Below, piece by piece: positions 15,607 to 23,842 of a stretch of 57,192 bases of DNA. The stretch is from Pseudomonadota bacterium. GTDB taxonomy: Bacteria > Pseudomonadota > Alphaproteobacteria > Reyranellales > Reyranellaceae. The notes beneath the pieces are model-generated. The model worked only from the letters and a program-made list of their open reading frames with translations. It had not been told where the DNA came from and ran no database searches. Location of the stretch: positions 1 to 57,192 of the forward strand of contig JAFEFF010000224.1 of the NCBI GenBank assembly GCA_018240745.1, read 5' to 3'. The stretch's first letter is position 1; every line of letters starts with the position of its first letter. The position numbers and the translations under genes are program-made.

Positions 15607-16623
15607 TCAGGACATGCGGAGGCAGTCGGCGAAACTACTGACGTCATGGTCGCCTTCGCCTGTCGACGAGGTGAAATGCAGTCCGCAACGTCCGGCGGCC
15701 CGCACGTCGCCGGGAGTCATGCCGAATTCTCGCCGAAACGCCCGGGAGAAACTCGAGGCGTCGGAGAAACACAACATTTCGGCAATCGCGGCAATCGATT
15801 GGCTGCTGGCGGCGTCACAAAGCATCGTCCATGCCTCCAACAGCCGCCGACGCTGGATATAGCGGGCAACCCCACCCTCATGTTCGAGCAGGCGATAGAG
15901 CTGGGACCGCGAGGTAGCCGCTTCACGACACAACTGGACAGGTCCGAGAGAGGGCGAGCGCAGGTGCTTGGTGACCGCACGCCGTACCCGTTCCATCAAG
16001 GTCGCTTTGATCTGGCTGCCGGCATCCACCACCCGGTCCCTCGACGGTGCCAGACAGGCCTCGATCATACCCCGTACGGCATCGCCCAAACGCCCGGCCA
16101 TTTCCGGTTCCAGATCCGGAAGATTCCGTTCCAGCAGAAGCATGTAGTCGGCGAGCAGCCTGCCCTGGGGCGCGTCGAGCGAATGTCCCCGCGCTGCATC
16201 GAGGATGGCCGCAACCGACTGAAAACGGTCGCGCGACAGATGAAGGGCGACACGGTCACTCTCGTTGCGTCGCTCGATCTTCACCTCTTCTCCCAGCGAC
16301 ACGACAAAGGGTGTCCCCAGGAGGGGTTCCAGCGAGGCGCGGTCCAATCCGACGGTGCTTTGGCCGCGTCTGTAGGAAGTCAGTACCCAATGGTCGACCG
16401 GATTGCGCCGGATATGGGCCTTGGTTCTGTGGCCATCGACAGCCGGTGTCGAAACCTGGCTGAAGGTGAAGCCGCCGAGAATCCAGGTCGAAGCGCTGGC
16501 GCGGAACCCATCCCTGGTGGGCAGCCGTGGGTTCGAATCGAAAATGGTGCCGTACCAGCTGCGCCAAGCGTCGAACTGATCGGTCACGGGCAAGGAGTGA
16601 GTGGCAAGCGTCTTGGGGACCAT
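15607..16623 (-). CDS. AraC/XylS-family transcriptional regulator
   Basis: The 338-residue protein has an AraC-type N-terminal domain (about 1-215, resembling the AraC-binding-domain-like ligand part) and a C-terminal double helix-turn-helix (about 235-320), including CFSDASSFSRAFRREFGMTPGDVR, the hallmark of the second helix-turn-helix. It likely senses a small aromatic or lipophilic compound. ATG at 16623 was chosen, because the longer frame adds a Cys/Arg-rich leader without homology. It is divergent from the carotenoid oxygenase gene across 350 bp, and that gene is the natural first target to suspect. Confidence 0.85.
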   Translation of the reverse strand: MVPKTLATHSLPVTDQFDAWRSWYGTIFDSNPRLPTRDGFRASASTWILGGFTFSQVSTPAVDGHRTKAHIRRNPVDHWVLTSYRRGQSTVGLDRASLEPLLGTPFVVSLGEEVKIERRNESDRVALHLSRDRFQSVAAILDAARGHSLDAPQGRLLADYMLLLERNLPDLEPEMAGRLGDAVRGMIEACLAPSRDRVVDAGSQIKATLMERVRRAVTKHLRSPSLGPVQLCREAATSRSQLYRLLEHEGGVARYIQRRRLLEAWTMLCDAASSQSIAAIAEMLCFSDASSFSRAFRREFGMTPGDVRAAGRCGLHFTSSTGEGDHDVSSFADCLRMS

Positions 16624-16909
16624 ACGTCTCAGCCTCTCGTCTCGGCTTCTTATACACGAACAGTCGGCGCGGTAGAAACCTGCCTCAGGACATCGGTTGC
16701 ACAACCGAATCGCATTGCTGCGGGCCAGGTGCAATGAGCGCACCTCCAATGCCAGGATTTGGGACGCAGGGAATACCCGAGGGACGGGTGGTCAAGGAAA
16801 GCCTGCGCCCGCCGTTTGGAGCGATTCCGGTTTCTTCCAGCAATCGGGTTCCCGCGCCGGGCCTGATCGCTGCCCTGGCCAGAGAGACTTCGCCCCAAAC
16901 TCCTCTTGC
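16624..16909. other. Divergent intergenic region without a supported gene
   Basis: This 286-bp stretch lies between the AraC-type gene and the palindrome in front of the carotenoid oxygenase. Several frames are open but none has a sensible start, ribosome binding site or recognisable product. It probably holds the AraC promoter; no clear -35/-10 pair stands out. Confidence 0.4.
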
Positions 16910-16958
16910 GGGAAACGCCGTGTATTGATAGCGTCCCGATAGATACACACCGTTTCCC
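16910..16958. promoter_or_regulatory. 16-bp inverted repeat in front of the carotenoid oxygenase, candidate operator
   Basis: Arms at 16910-16925 (GGGAAACGCCGTGTAT) and 16943-16958 match in 14 of 16 positions as inverted repeats, separated by 17 bases. The element ends 15 bases before the start codon and 5 bases before the GGAGG at 16964-16968. It is a good candidate for a dimeric regulator site, or for an RNA hairpin in the leader. Confidence 0.55.
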
Positions 16959-16973
16959 TGAACGGAGGCAGCG

Positions 16974-18419
16974 ATGGCGAAGGCTTTCCCGACCGACAAT
17001 CCCTTCCTCGCGAACCCCTACTTCGCGCCGGTGAACACCGAGGCGGATGCCGGGCATCTGCACATCACCGGCGAGATGCCGAAGGAGCTCACCGGCACGC
17101 TCTACCGCAACGGGCCCAACCCGCAGTTCGCGCCGAGGGGCCCGCACCACTGGTTCGGTGGCGATGGCATGATCCACGCCTTCCATATCGAGAACGGCAA
17201 CGTCTCCTACCGCAACCGCTGGGTGCGGACGCCGAAGTGGAAACTGGAGAACGAGGAAGGCGAGGCGCTGTTCGGCACCTTCGGCAATCCGATGTTCACC
17301 GATCCCAGGGTGATGGGCGTCAACTCGACCATCGCCAACACCAACATCGTCTGGCACGGCGGCAAGCTGCTCGCGCTCGAGGAGGCGCACGCGCCCTACG
17401 CGCTCGACCCGGCCACGCTGATGCCGGTCAACGGCGGCTACGAGACCTGGGGCGACAAGCTGTGCGGGCCGTTCACCGCCCATCCCAAGATCGATCCGGC
17501 GACCGGCGAGATGGTGTTCTTCGGCTACTCCGCGACCGGCCGCTTCACCAGGGAGATCAGCCTGCAGACCGTGACCGCGGACGGAAAGATCACGCGCGCC
17601 GAGATCCTCGACGGGCCGTTCCCCTCGATGATCCACGACTTCGCGGTGACGCGGAACTGGATCATCGTGCCGGTGTTCCCGCTCACCTCGTCGATGGAAC
17701 GGGCGATGCAGGGCTTGCCGCCGTTCGCCTGGGAGCCCGATCGCGGCACGCACATCGCCTTCGTGCCGCGCAACGGCACCGTGGCCGACGTGAAGTGGGT
17801 CGCCGCCCCACCCTGCTATGTCTTCCATCCGATGAACCACTACGAGACGGCCGACGGCAGGATCGTGGTCGACGTCATGAAGTTCGAGGTGGCGCCGCTG
17901 TTCCCGCTGCCCGACGGCTCGCCGTCCAGCGCGACGACGCCGAAGGCGCGACTGACCCGCTGGACGTTCGATCTCTCGGGCCAGGATGGGAACAGGGGGA
18001 ACACCTTCAAGGAAGAGCAGCTCGACGACCGCGCCGGCGAGTTCCCGCGCTTCGACGAGCGCTTCTGCATGAGCGACTATCGCCATGGCTGGATCGTGGG
18101 CGGCGACATCGTCGACAGGAAGACGGGCGAGCCGCAGAACGACGGGCTGATCCACTACGACCTCGGGACCGGCAAGAGCACGGTGTGGCGCGAGGGCCCG
18201 GGCGACCGCTTCGGCGAGCCGGTGTTCGTGCCGCGCGCCGAGGACGCCACCGAGGGTGACGGCTGGCTCCTGAGCGTGCTCTATCGCGGCGAGGACAAGC
18301 GCTCGGACCTTGCGGTGTTCGAGGCGACCGACATCGGCAAGGGCCCGGTCGCGCTGGCCCACCTGTCGAGCCGCGTGCCGGCCGGCTTCCACGGCAACTG
18401 GCGCCCGGGCGCGCTCTGA
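16974..18419 (+). CDS. Carotenoid oxygenase family protein (carotenoid/stilbene cleavage dioxygenase)
   Basis: This 481-residue seven-bladed propeller enzyme splits C=C bonds of carotenoids, apocarotenoids or stilbenes such as lignostilbene using Fe(II) held by four histidines. All four are visible: H170 (TAHPKID), H221 (MIHDFAV), H285 (YVFHPMNHY) and H473 (GFHGNW). The N-terminal YRNGPNPQF motif is typical. No signal peptide. A strong GGAGG precedes the ATG. No carotenoid synthesis genes are in the window, so breakdown of lignin- or plant-derived compounds is as likely as carotenoid processing. Confidence 0.92.
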   Translation: MAKAFPTDNPFLANPYFAPVNTEADAGHLHITGEMPKELTGTLYRNGPNPQFAPRGPHHWFGGDGMIHAFHIENGNVSYRNRWVRTPKWKLENEEGEALFGTFGNPMFTDPRVMGVNSTIANTNIVWHGGKLLALEEAHAPYALDPATLMPVNGGYETWGDKLCGPFTAHPKIDPATGEMVFFGYSATGRFTREISLQTVTADGKITRAEILDGPFPSMIHDFAVTRNWIIVPVFPLTSSMERAMQGLPPFAWEPDRGTHIAFVPRNGTVADVKWVAAPPCYVFHPMNHYETADGRIVVDVMKFEVAPLFPLPDGSPSSATTPKARLTRWTFDLSGQDGNRGNTFKEEQLDDRAGEFPRFDERFCMSDYRHGWIVGGDIVDRKTGEPQNDGLIHYDLGTGKSTVWREGPGDRFGEPVFVPRAEDATEGDGWLLSVLYRGEDKRSDLAVFEATDIGKGPVALAHLSSRVPAGFHGNWRPGAL

Positions 18420-18484
18420 AGGCCGCGACCGAGGGGGGAAGGCCTCGGCAAAGTCCCTCGATTTTGCCTTCCCCCTCCCTGCCC

Positions 18485-18505
18485 TGCCCCGTATGACGGG
18501 GAGGA
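18485..18505. repeat. CCCCGT/ACGGGG hairpin before the nitronate monooxygenase gene
   Basis: CCCCGT at 18487-18492 and ACGGGG at 18496-18501 form a short perfect hairpin with loop ATG in a CT-rich spacer, 23 bp before the next start. The spacer (18420-18524) also holds other CTCCCC-type sequence. It may weakly terminate the upstream transcript. Confidence 0.4.
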
Positions 18506-18524
18506 AAACAAGGAATAGGGACAA

Positions 18525-19526
18525 ATGGCTCTTCCGGCTTTGTTGCGTGAGTCGCTTGCGATACCGGTGGTCGGCGCACCGCTGTTCATCGTCTCCAATC
18601 CCGACCTGGTGATCGAGCAGTGCAAGGCGGGCATCGTCGGCTCCTTCCCGGCGCTGAACGCGCGGCCCAGGGAAGTGCTCGAGGAATGGCTGAAGCGCAT
18701 CACCGGCGAGCTCGGCGCGTACAAGGCGAAGCATCCCGAGAAGAAGGTCGCGCCGTTCGCGGTGAACCAGATCGTGCACAGCTCCAACGACCGCCTGCAG
18801 CACGACGTCGAGCTCTGCGAGAAGTACAAGGTGCCGATCCAGATCACCTCGCTGCGCGCGCCCGACGACGTGGTGAAGTCGGCCAAGCGCTACGGCTGCC
18901 TGGTGTTCCATGACGTGACCAACGTGGCGCATGCCAAGCGCGCGCTGCAGGCCGGCGTCGACGGTCTGATCCTGGTGTGTGCCGGCGCGGGCGGCCATGC
19001 CGGACGGCTGTCGCCGTTCGCGCTGGTCCCCGAGGTGCGCCAGTTCTACGACGGCTGCCTCCTGCTGTCGGGCGCGATCGCCAACGGCGCCAGCGTGCTG
19101 GCGGCGCAGGCGCTGGGCGCCGATCTCGCGTACATCGGAACTCGCTTCATCGCCTCGAAGGAGGCCAATGCCAGCGACGGCAACAAGCAGTGCATCATCG
19201 AGTCGAGCGGCGAGGAGATCGTCTACACCAATCTCTTCACCGGCGTGCACGGCAACTACCTCAAGCGCTCGATCGCCGCCGCCGGGCTCGATCCCGACGA
19301 CCTGCCGGTGGCCGACAAGAGCAGGATGAACTTCGGCTCTGGCGGCAACCAGAAGGCCAAGGCCTGGCGCGACATCTGGGGCGCAGGCCAGGGCGTCGGC
19401 CAGATCTTCGATGCCCCGCCGGCGAAAGAGATCGTCGGCCGGCTGGTGGCCGAATACACCGCCGCCCGCGCCGCGCTGTTCGCCGGCGAGACGGTGCCGA
19501 CCCGCCTGAAGCAGGCCGCCGAGTGA
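18525..19526 (+). CDS. Nitronate monooxygenase (2-nitropropane dioxygenase family)
   Basis: This 333-residue FMN-dependent TIM barrel oxidises alkyl nitronates such as propionate 3-nitronate. The hallmark GAGGHAGRLS is at 154-163 with H158 as the likely catalytic base, and GTRF at 205-208 belongs to the FMN phosphate site. The N-terminal IPVVGAPLF motif is also typical. It follows the carotenoid oxygenase after a 105-bp repeat-bearing gap, so co-transcription is possible but not certain. Related enoyl-reductase-like members exist; the short loops here favour nitronate monooxygenase. Confidence 0.87.
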   Translation: MALPALLRESLAIPVVGAPLFIVSNPDLVIEQCKAGIVGSFPALNARPREVLEEWLKRITGELGAYKAKHPEKKVAPFAVNQIVHSSNDRLQHDVELCEKYKVPIQITSLRAPDDVVKSAKRYGCLVFHDVTNVAHAKRALQAGVDGLILVCAGAGGHAGRLSPFALVPEVRQFYDGCLLLSGAIANGASVLAAQALGADLAYIGTRFIASKEANASDGNKQCIIESSGEEIVYTNLFTGVHGNYLKRSIAAAGLDPDDLPVADKSRMNFGSGGNQKAKAWRDIWGAGQGVGQIFDAPPAKEIVGRLVAEYTAARAALFAGETVPTRLKQAAE

Positions 19527-19536
19527 CGGCCCGCGG

Positions 19537-19620
19537 CCGTCATCCCGAGCCTTTGCGAGGGATCTAGTGTCGCCCTACGAGATCCTCGCGGTCGTAGCGA
19601 ACCAAACAAGCGCGAGGGTC
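19537..19620. repeat. Palindromic intergenic repeat (GTCATCCCGAGC type)
   Basis: The stretch contains GCGAGGGATCT near 19555 and AGATCCTCGC near 19580, which pair as an inverted repeat with one bulge, in a context starting GTCATCCCGAGC. It lies between the nitronate monooxygenase stop and the left REP of the RAYT gene, so two repeat types are stacked here. Confidence 0.45.
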
Positions 19621-19627
19621 TTCGTCT

Positions 19628-19660
19628 TCCGGACCGCGGGCCTCCAGGCCCGCTCATGAG
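19628..19660. repeat. Left REP sequence of the RAYT element
   Basis: This REP unit starts with TCCGGACCGCGGGCC and holds an 8-bp hairpin (GCGGGCCT/AGGCCCGC, 2-base loop). It ends directly before the transposase ATG. The first 31 bases match the reverse complement of 20217-20247 in 30 of 31 positions. Confidence 0.88.
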
Positions 19661-20221
19661 ATGAACGAACCCAAAGGCTGGCATTCACGCGGTTACCTCC
19701 CGCACTTCGACTCGCCGGAGACCGTCCAGTTCGTGACATTCCGGCTGGCCGACAGCCTTCCACGATCCGTCCTGGAGGGTCTGAAGCCTCAACAAGACAA
19801 AACGCTTCGATTCGATACCGAACTCGACCACGGTCTGGGGGCGTGTTGGCTCCGGCGTCCGGAAATCGCGTCGCTCGTCCAAGACGCACTCTTGCACTTC
19901 GATGGTGAACGCTATCACCTGCTGGCTTGGTGTCTCATGCCGAACCACGTGCATGTCGTGGTCGAAATGCTCCCCGACCATTCGCTCAGCGAGGTGCTCC
20001 GGAGTTGGAAATCCTTTACAGACCGAAGGGCCAATGAACGGCTGCGAAGAACTGGGCCCTTCTGGCACGCCGACTATTTCGACAGATTCATGAGGAACGA
20101 GGATCATCTCAGCCGGACAATCGGCTATGTCGAAGACAACCCGGTAAAGGCTGGTCTGGTCGACTCTGCCGGCAAGTGGCCCTGGAGCTCGGCTTCCCGG
20201 CGCGATCCGCAGAGTCCATGA
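19661..20221 (+). CDS. REP-associated tyrosine transposase (RAYT, IS200/IS605-like Y1 family)
   Basis: The 186-residue product is a Y1 single-strand transposase domesticated as a RAYT. The HUH motif is MPNHVHVVVEM (H96, H98) and the likely catalytic tyrosine is Y156 in the GYVEDNPVKAGLV helix. The frame is intact. The gene sits exactly between two REP units in opposite orientation: the left one touches its ATG and the right one contains its stop codon. RAYTs bind and cut REP hairpins in single-stranded DNA and are thought to spread REPs. REP units of the same core occur at 9506, 21914, 32891 and 43021 in this window. Codon use is slightly more A/T-rich than in neighbours. Confidence 0.92.
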   Translation: MNEPKGWHSRGYLPHFDSPETVQFVTFRLADSLPRSVLEGLKPQQDKTLRFDTELDHGLGACWLRRPEIASLVQDALLHFDGERYHLLAWCLMPNHVHVVVEMLPDHSLSEVLRSWKSFTDRRANERLRRTGPFWHADYFDRFMRNEDHLSRTIGYVEDNPVKAGLVDSAGKWPWSSASRRDPQSP

Positions 20222-20247
20222 GCGGGCCTAGAGGCCCGCGGTCCGGA
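20217..20247. repeat. Right REP sequence of the RAYT element (inverted)
   Basis: This is the inverted partner of the REP at 19628, with one difference in 31 bases (a T/C change in the hairpin loop). It overlaps the last codons and TGA stop of the RAYT gene. Confidence 0.88.
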
Positions 20248-20266
20248 TGAGTATGATCCCGGCCAC

Positions 20267-20845
20267 ATGCGTCGCCTTTACGATTGGGTGATGGGCCTCG
20301 CCCAGCACCGCTATGCCATTCCGCTGATGGGCCTGGTGTCCTTCGCCGAAAGCTCGTTCTTCCCGATTCCCCCCGACGTGATGCTGATCCCGATGGTGCT
20401 GGCCAACCGGCGCAAGGCCTTCACCATCGCTGCGGTGTGCACCGTCTGCTCGGTGGTGGGCGGGCTGCTGGGCTACGCGATCGGCTACTGGTTCTTCGAG
20501 ACGATCGGGGCGTGGGTGGTGAAGACCTACGGCCTGCAGGCCGGGCTCGAGCGGTTCCGCGAGCAGTTCGCCCACTGGGGCATCTGGGTGATCCTGATCA
20601 AGGGCCTGACGCCGATCCCCTACAAGCTGGTGACGATCGCCTCAGGCGCCGCGCACTTTGATCTCTTCACGTTCGTGTGGGCGTCGATCGTGACGCGTGG
20701 CGTGCGGTTCTTCCTCGTGGCAGCCTTGCTGTGGAAGTACGGCGAGCCGATCCGGACCTTCATCGAGGAGCGCTTCACGCTCGTCAGCTGGGCGTTCCTG
20801 ATCGCGCTGGTCGGCGGCTTCCTCGTCGTGCGGTACGTCGTCTGA
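20267..20845 (+). CDS. YqaA/DedA-family inner membrane protein
   Basis: The 192-residue protein has 4-5 hydrophobic helices and the DedA/VTT-type re-entrant motifs FAESSFFPIPPDVMLIP (about 25-41) and IKGLTPIPYKLVTIASG (about 111-127). DedA-family proteins move lipids, notably undecaprenyl phosphate or phosphatidylethanolamine, and support membrane energetics; the short YqaA branch is less well studied. It starts 19 bp after the right REP and is followed 8 bp later by dsbB, so it heads the yqaA-dsbB-coq7 unit. Confidence 0.83.
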   Translation: MRRLYDWVMGLAQHRYAIPLMGLVSFAESSFFPIPPDVMLIPMVLANRRKAFTIAAVCTVCSVVGGLLGYAIGYWFFETIGAWVVKTYGLQAGLERFREQFAHWGIWVILIKGLTPIPYKLVTIASGAAHFDLFTFVWASIVTRGVRFFLVAALLWKYGEPIRTFIEERFTLVSWAFLIALVGGFLVVRYVV

Positions 20846-20853
20846 GCCCGATC

Positions 20854-21351
20854 ATGTCGCTGCCCTTTGCCACCCGCCTCGGTCTCGCCGCCGCCATCGG
20901 CAGCATAGCGTTGCTGGGCGGCGCCTATTACTTCCAGTACGTCGTCGGCCTGGCGCCGTGCGAGATGTGCCTGTGGCAGCGCTATCCGCACATGATCGCG
21001 ATCCTGTTCGGCCTGATCACGATCCCGCTGATGACCGAGCCCAGGGTCGCGCTGGTGTTCGCCCTGACGGCGATCATGGCGCTGTTCGTCACCGCCGGCA
21101 TCGGCGTCTTCCATGTCGGCGTCGAACAGCACTGGTGGGCAGGGCCGCAGGCCTGCTCGGGCCGCGTGCCGGCCGGCCTGTCGGCCGAGGAGCTGAAGAA
21201 ATGGCTGATGAACGCCCGCATGGTCCGCTGCGACGAGCCTGCCTGGAAGATGTGGAACATCTCGATGGCCGGCTGGAACGCCATCCTGTCGGGCGGCCTC
21301 GCCCTGCTGCTATCCTTCCGCGTGCTGAAGCACGTACAGGAGACGTCATGA
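20854..21351 (+). CDS. dsbB: Disulfide bond formation protein DsbB
   Basis: This 165-residue four-helix membrane protein reoxidises DsbA and passes electrons to ubiquinone. The first periplasmic cysteine pair is C36-C39 (PCEMC), the second C101 (ACSGR) and C126 (VRCDEP). Helices are at about 11-30, 44-60, 68-86 and 137-155. Start at ATG 20854; the longer frame overlaps the upstream gene and has no homology. Its stop overlaps the start of coq7 (ATGA), linking a quinone-using enzyme to a quinone-making one. Confidence 0.88.
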   Translation: MSLPFATRLGLAAAIGSIALLGGAYYFQYVVGLAPCEMCLWQRYPHMIAILFGLITIPLMTEPRVALVFALTAIMALFVTAGIGVFHVGVEQHWWAGPQACSGRVPAGLSAEELKKWLMNARMVRCDEPAWKMWNISMAGWNAILSGGLALLLSFRVLKHVQETS

Positions 21352-21911
21352 TCACCGCCGACGGGCGCAATCCCGGCGATCCCGAGCCGCGCGACCTGGT
21401 CGAGCGGGTGATACGGGTCGACCAGGCGGGCGAGTTCGGCGCCGTGCGCATCTACGAAGGGCAGCTCGCCGCGCTGCGCTGGACCAACCGCGCGCGCACC
21501 GACACCCATCGCAAGATCTCCGCCATGGCGCGCGCCGAGCGCGAGCATCGCCGCGTGTTCGACAAGCTGCTGGTCGAGCGCCGCGTGCGGCCGACCGTCT
21601 TGTCGCCGCTATGGAGCCTGGCGGGCTTCGGCCTCGGCGCCGTGACCGCGCTGATGGGCGACAAGGCGGCGATGGCCTGCACCGTGGCGATCGAGGAAAC
21701 CATCGACGAGCACTATGCCAGCCAGGCCGCGGCGCTCGGCGACGACGAGGCCGAGCTGCGGACGACGGTCGAGAAGTTCCGCGCCGACGAGCTCGCTCAT
21801 CGCGACGAGGCGCTGGCCTCGGGGGCCGAGCAGGCGCCGGCCTATCCGGCGCTGACGGCAGCGATCAAGGCCGGCTCCCGGCTCGCGATCTGGCTGTCGA
21901 CGAGGATCTGA
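21348..21911 (+). CDS. coq7: Demethoxyubiquinone hydroxylase (Coq7 family)
   Basis: This 187-residue carboxylate-bridged diiron enzyme does the last hydroxylation in ubiquinone synthesis. The ligands are visible as E29 (QAGEFGAVRIYEGQ), E64 and H67 (EREH), E116/E117 and H122 (EETIDEHY), and E148 and H151 (DELAHRDE). The length suits the bacterial/alphaproteobacterial Coq7 form. It is translationally coupled to dsbB. A truncated REP follows the stop. Confidence 0.92.
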   Translation: MITADGRNPGDPEPRDLVERVIRVDQAGEFGAVRIYEGQLAALRWTNRARTDTHRKISAMARAEREHRRVFDKLLVERRVRPTVLSPLWSLAGFGLGAVTALMGDKAAMACTVAIEETIDEHYASQAAALGDDEAELRTTVEKFRADELAHRDEALASGAEQAPAYPALTAAIKAGSRLAIWLSTRI

Positions 21912-21913
21912 GC

Positions 21914-21938
21914 TCATGGGACCGCGGGCCATATGAGG
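21914..21938. repeat. Truncated single REP remnant
   Basis: GGGACCGCGGGCC at 21919-21931 matches the REP core; it is flanked by CTCAT and ATGAG. The hairpin partner is missing, so this looks like a REP that lost its centre. It lies between the convergent coq7 and HNH genes. Confidence 0.5.
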
Positions 21939-21943
21939 TCGCC

Positions 21944-22513
21944 CTAAGGCGTATCCGTCTCCAGCTCGCTGTCCCAGTACAGGAAGTCGCGCCAGCTTTC
22001 GTGCAGGTAGCCGGGCGGGAAGGCGCGGCCGTTCTCCTGCAGCTCGATGGTCGTCGGCTCCGACGGGAAGCGCTTCAGCATCATGCCGCTCTCGCGCAGC
22101 AGCCGGTTACCCTTGAGCAGGTTGCACGGGCTGCAGGCGGTCACGACGTTGGTCCAGGTCGTGCGGCCGCCGCGCGACTTCGGCACGATGTGGTCGAACG
22201 TCAGCTCGTTGGTCGCAAAGTCGCCGTTGCAGTACTGGCAGTGGAAATGGTCGCGCAGGAACACGTTGAACCGCGTGAAGGCCGGGCGCCGCGCCGCCGG
22301 CACGTATTCCTTGAGGGCGATCACGCTCGGCAGCCGCATCTCGAAGGACGGGCTGTGGATCGTGCGATCGTATTCGGAGATCACGCTGACGCGGTCGAGG
22401 AACACCGCCTTGACCGCATCCTGCCAGGACCAGATGGACAGGGGGAAGTAGGACAACGGCCGGAAATCGGCGTTGAGCACCAGCGCGTGGCAGGACTCAA
22501 GCCCCGGCGTCAC
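21944..22513 (-). CDS. HNH endonuclease family protein
   Basis: The 189-residue protein has an HNH zinc-finger nuclease domain at about residues 90-140: CQYC, LTFDHIVPKSRGG and CSPCN. The paired CxxC knuckles hold structural zinc and DH starts the beta-beta-alpha-metal site. The N-terminal LVLNADFRPLSYFPLSIWSWQDAVKAV stretch is typical of a widespread chromosomal HNH family, common near housekeeping genes, whose role is unknown. It is not obviously part of a restriction or phage unit. It starts 171 bp from the divergent serine hydrolase. Confidence 0.87.
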   Translation of the reverse strand: MTPGLESCHALVLNADFRPLSYFPLSIWSWQDAVKAVFLDRVSVISEYDRTIHSPSFEMRLPSVIALKEYVPAARRPAFTRFNVFLRDHFHCQYCNGDFATNELTFDHIVPKSRGGRTTWTNVVTACSPCNLLKGNRLLRESGMMLKRFPSEPTTIELQENGRAFPPGYLHESWRDFLYWDSELETDTP

Positions 22514-22684
22514 GGCTAGCTCCGCCGCCGTTGGCTGGGACTACTCCGGAAATCGAGGCGATCCGTCATTGGTGTTCTCGGGCGCGCGCATTGTGGCAAG
22601 GTTTTCTGGAAACACAATATGTCGATATCGGGGTCATCGACGCCTTGCGAAAAAGGAATAGGATCGTCGCCGGAGGAGATTCTC

Positions 22685-23842
22685 ATGGACACCGCAATCC
22701 GCACGGACGCGCTAAGTTTTCCACTGCCGTCTGCCGACCTCGAGTCGCTCGGCTTTCGCAAGAATCAAATCGAGCGGCTGGTCGAACTGATCGAAAAGCA
22801 CATCGCCGAGGGCCGCTACCCCGGCTGCCAGATCGCGCTCGCCCGACACGGCAAGCTCGCGCTGTACAAGAGCTTCGGCGATGCCGTCGCCGAGCCGGCC
22901 GGCCGCGCGGCCCAGGACGACACGCTGTGGCTGCTCTACTCGAATACCAAGATTGTGACCGCGGTGGCGCTGTGGGTGCTGGCCGAACGCGGGCTGTTCG
23001 GCTTCTCCGACCGGATCGCCGACCACGTGCCGGAGTTCAAGAAGCACGCCAAGGGCGACATCACGGTGCTGCAGACCATCACGCACCAGGCCGGCTTCCC
23101 CAACGCCGTTGTCGGCAAGGATGCGTGGGCCGACCATAAGCGGCTGCGCGAGGTAGTGTGCAACTTCCCGCTCGAGTTCACGCCCGGCTCGAAGGTGCAC
23201 TATCACGGCCTGACCGCGCATTGGACGCTCGGCGTGCTGATCGAGGCGGTGACCGGCAAGGACTTCCGCGACGTCATCCGCGAGACCGTCACCGAGCCGC
23301 TCGGCCTGTCACGCGAGCTCTATGTCGGGCTGCCCGAGAGCGAGTTCGGCCGCGCCGCCGACATGCACGAACCCAGGACGAAAGGCGACGGCTTCCAGCC
23401 CAGCGCCGACGCGAACGCCGCCGACTGGCGCAAGGCCGGCGCGCCGGGCGGCGCGGGCTATGGCACGGCGCGGGCGATGGCCGCGCTCTACCAGATGATG
23501 CTGAACGGCGGCTGTTTGAACGGCACGCAACTGGTTTCCCCGCGCATGCTGCAATACGCCCTCCGCAACCACACCGGCGACCGGGTCGACGAGTTCATGG
23601 GCATGCCGATGCACCGCGGCCTCGGGCCCCACCTGCGCGGGCTCACCGAGAACGTGCGCGGCCTCGGCGGCTTCGCCAGCCCGCGCGCCTTCGGCCATGG
23701 CGGCGTCGGCTCGTCCTACTGCTGGGGCGATCCGGAGTCCGGCGTGTCGTTCGCCTACGTCAGCAACAACCGCATCCCCGACCCCTGGCACTCCAAGCGC
23801 CTCGACCTGGTGGCGAACTTCGTCCACTCGGCGATCCTCTAG
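22685..23842 (+). CDS. Serine hydrolase, beta-lactamase/EstB-type esterase
   Basis: The 385-residue protein has S86-N-T-K89 as the S-x-x-K motif and Y173 in VHYHG as the tyrosine base, followed by FGHGGVGSS as the third motif. No signal peptide is seen, which suggests a cytoplasmic esterase. It is distinct from the hydrolase at 14318. ATG 22685 follows GGAGGAG by seven bases. Its TAG stop shares bases with the stop of the convergent MFS gene (CTAG at 23839-23842). Confidence 0.85.
   Translation: MDTAIRTDALSFPLPSADLESLGFRKNQIERLVELIEKHIAEGRYPGCQIALARHGKLALYKSFGDAVAEPAGRAAQDDTLWLLYSNTKIVTAVALWVLAERGLFGFSDRIADHVPEFKKHAKGDITVLQTITHQAGFPNAVVGKDAWADHKRLREVVCNFPLEFTPGSKVHYHGLTAHWTLGVLIEAVTGKDFRDVIRETVTEPLGLSRELYVGLPESEFGRAADMHEPRTKGDGFQPSADANAADWRKAGAPGGAGYGTARAMAALYQMMLNGGCLNGTQLVSPRMLQYALRNHTGDRVDEFMGMPMHRGLGPHLRGLTENVRGLGGFASPRAFGHGGVGSSYCWGDPESGVSFAYVSNNRIPDPWHSKRLDLVANFVHSAIL

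Noticed and set aside
16650..19250. An 866-codon open frame on the minus strand
   Set aside because: It is antisense to the carotenoid oxygenase and nitronate monooxygenase genes, which have complete motifs; composition is that of a shadow frame.
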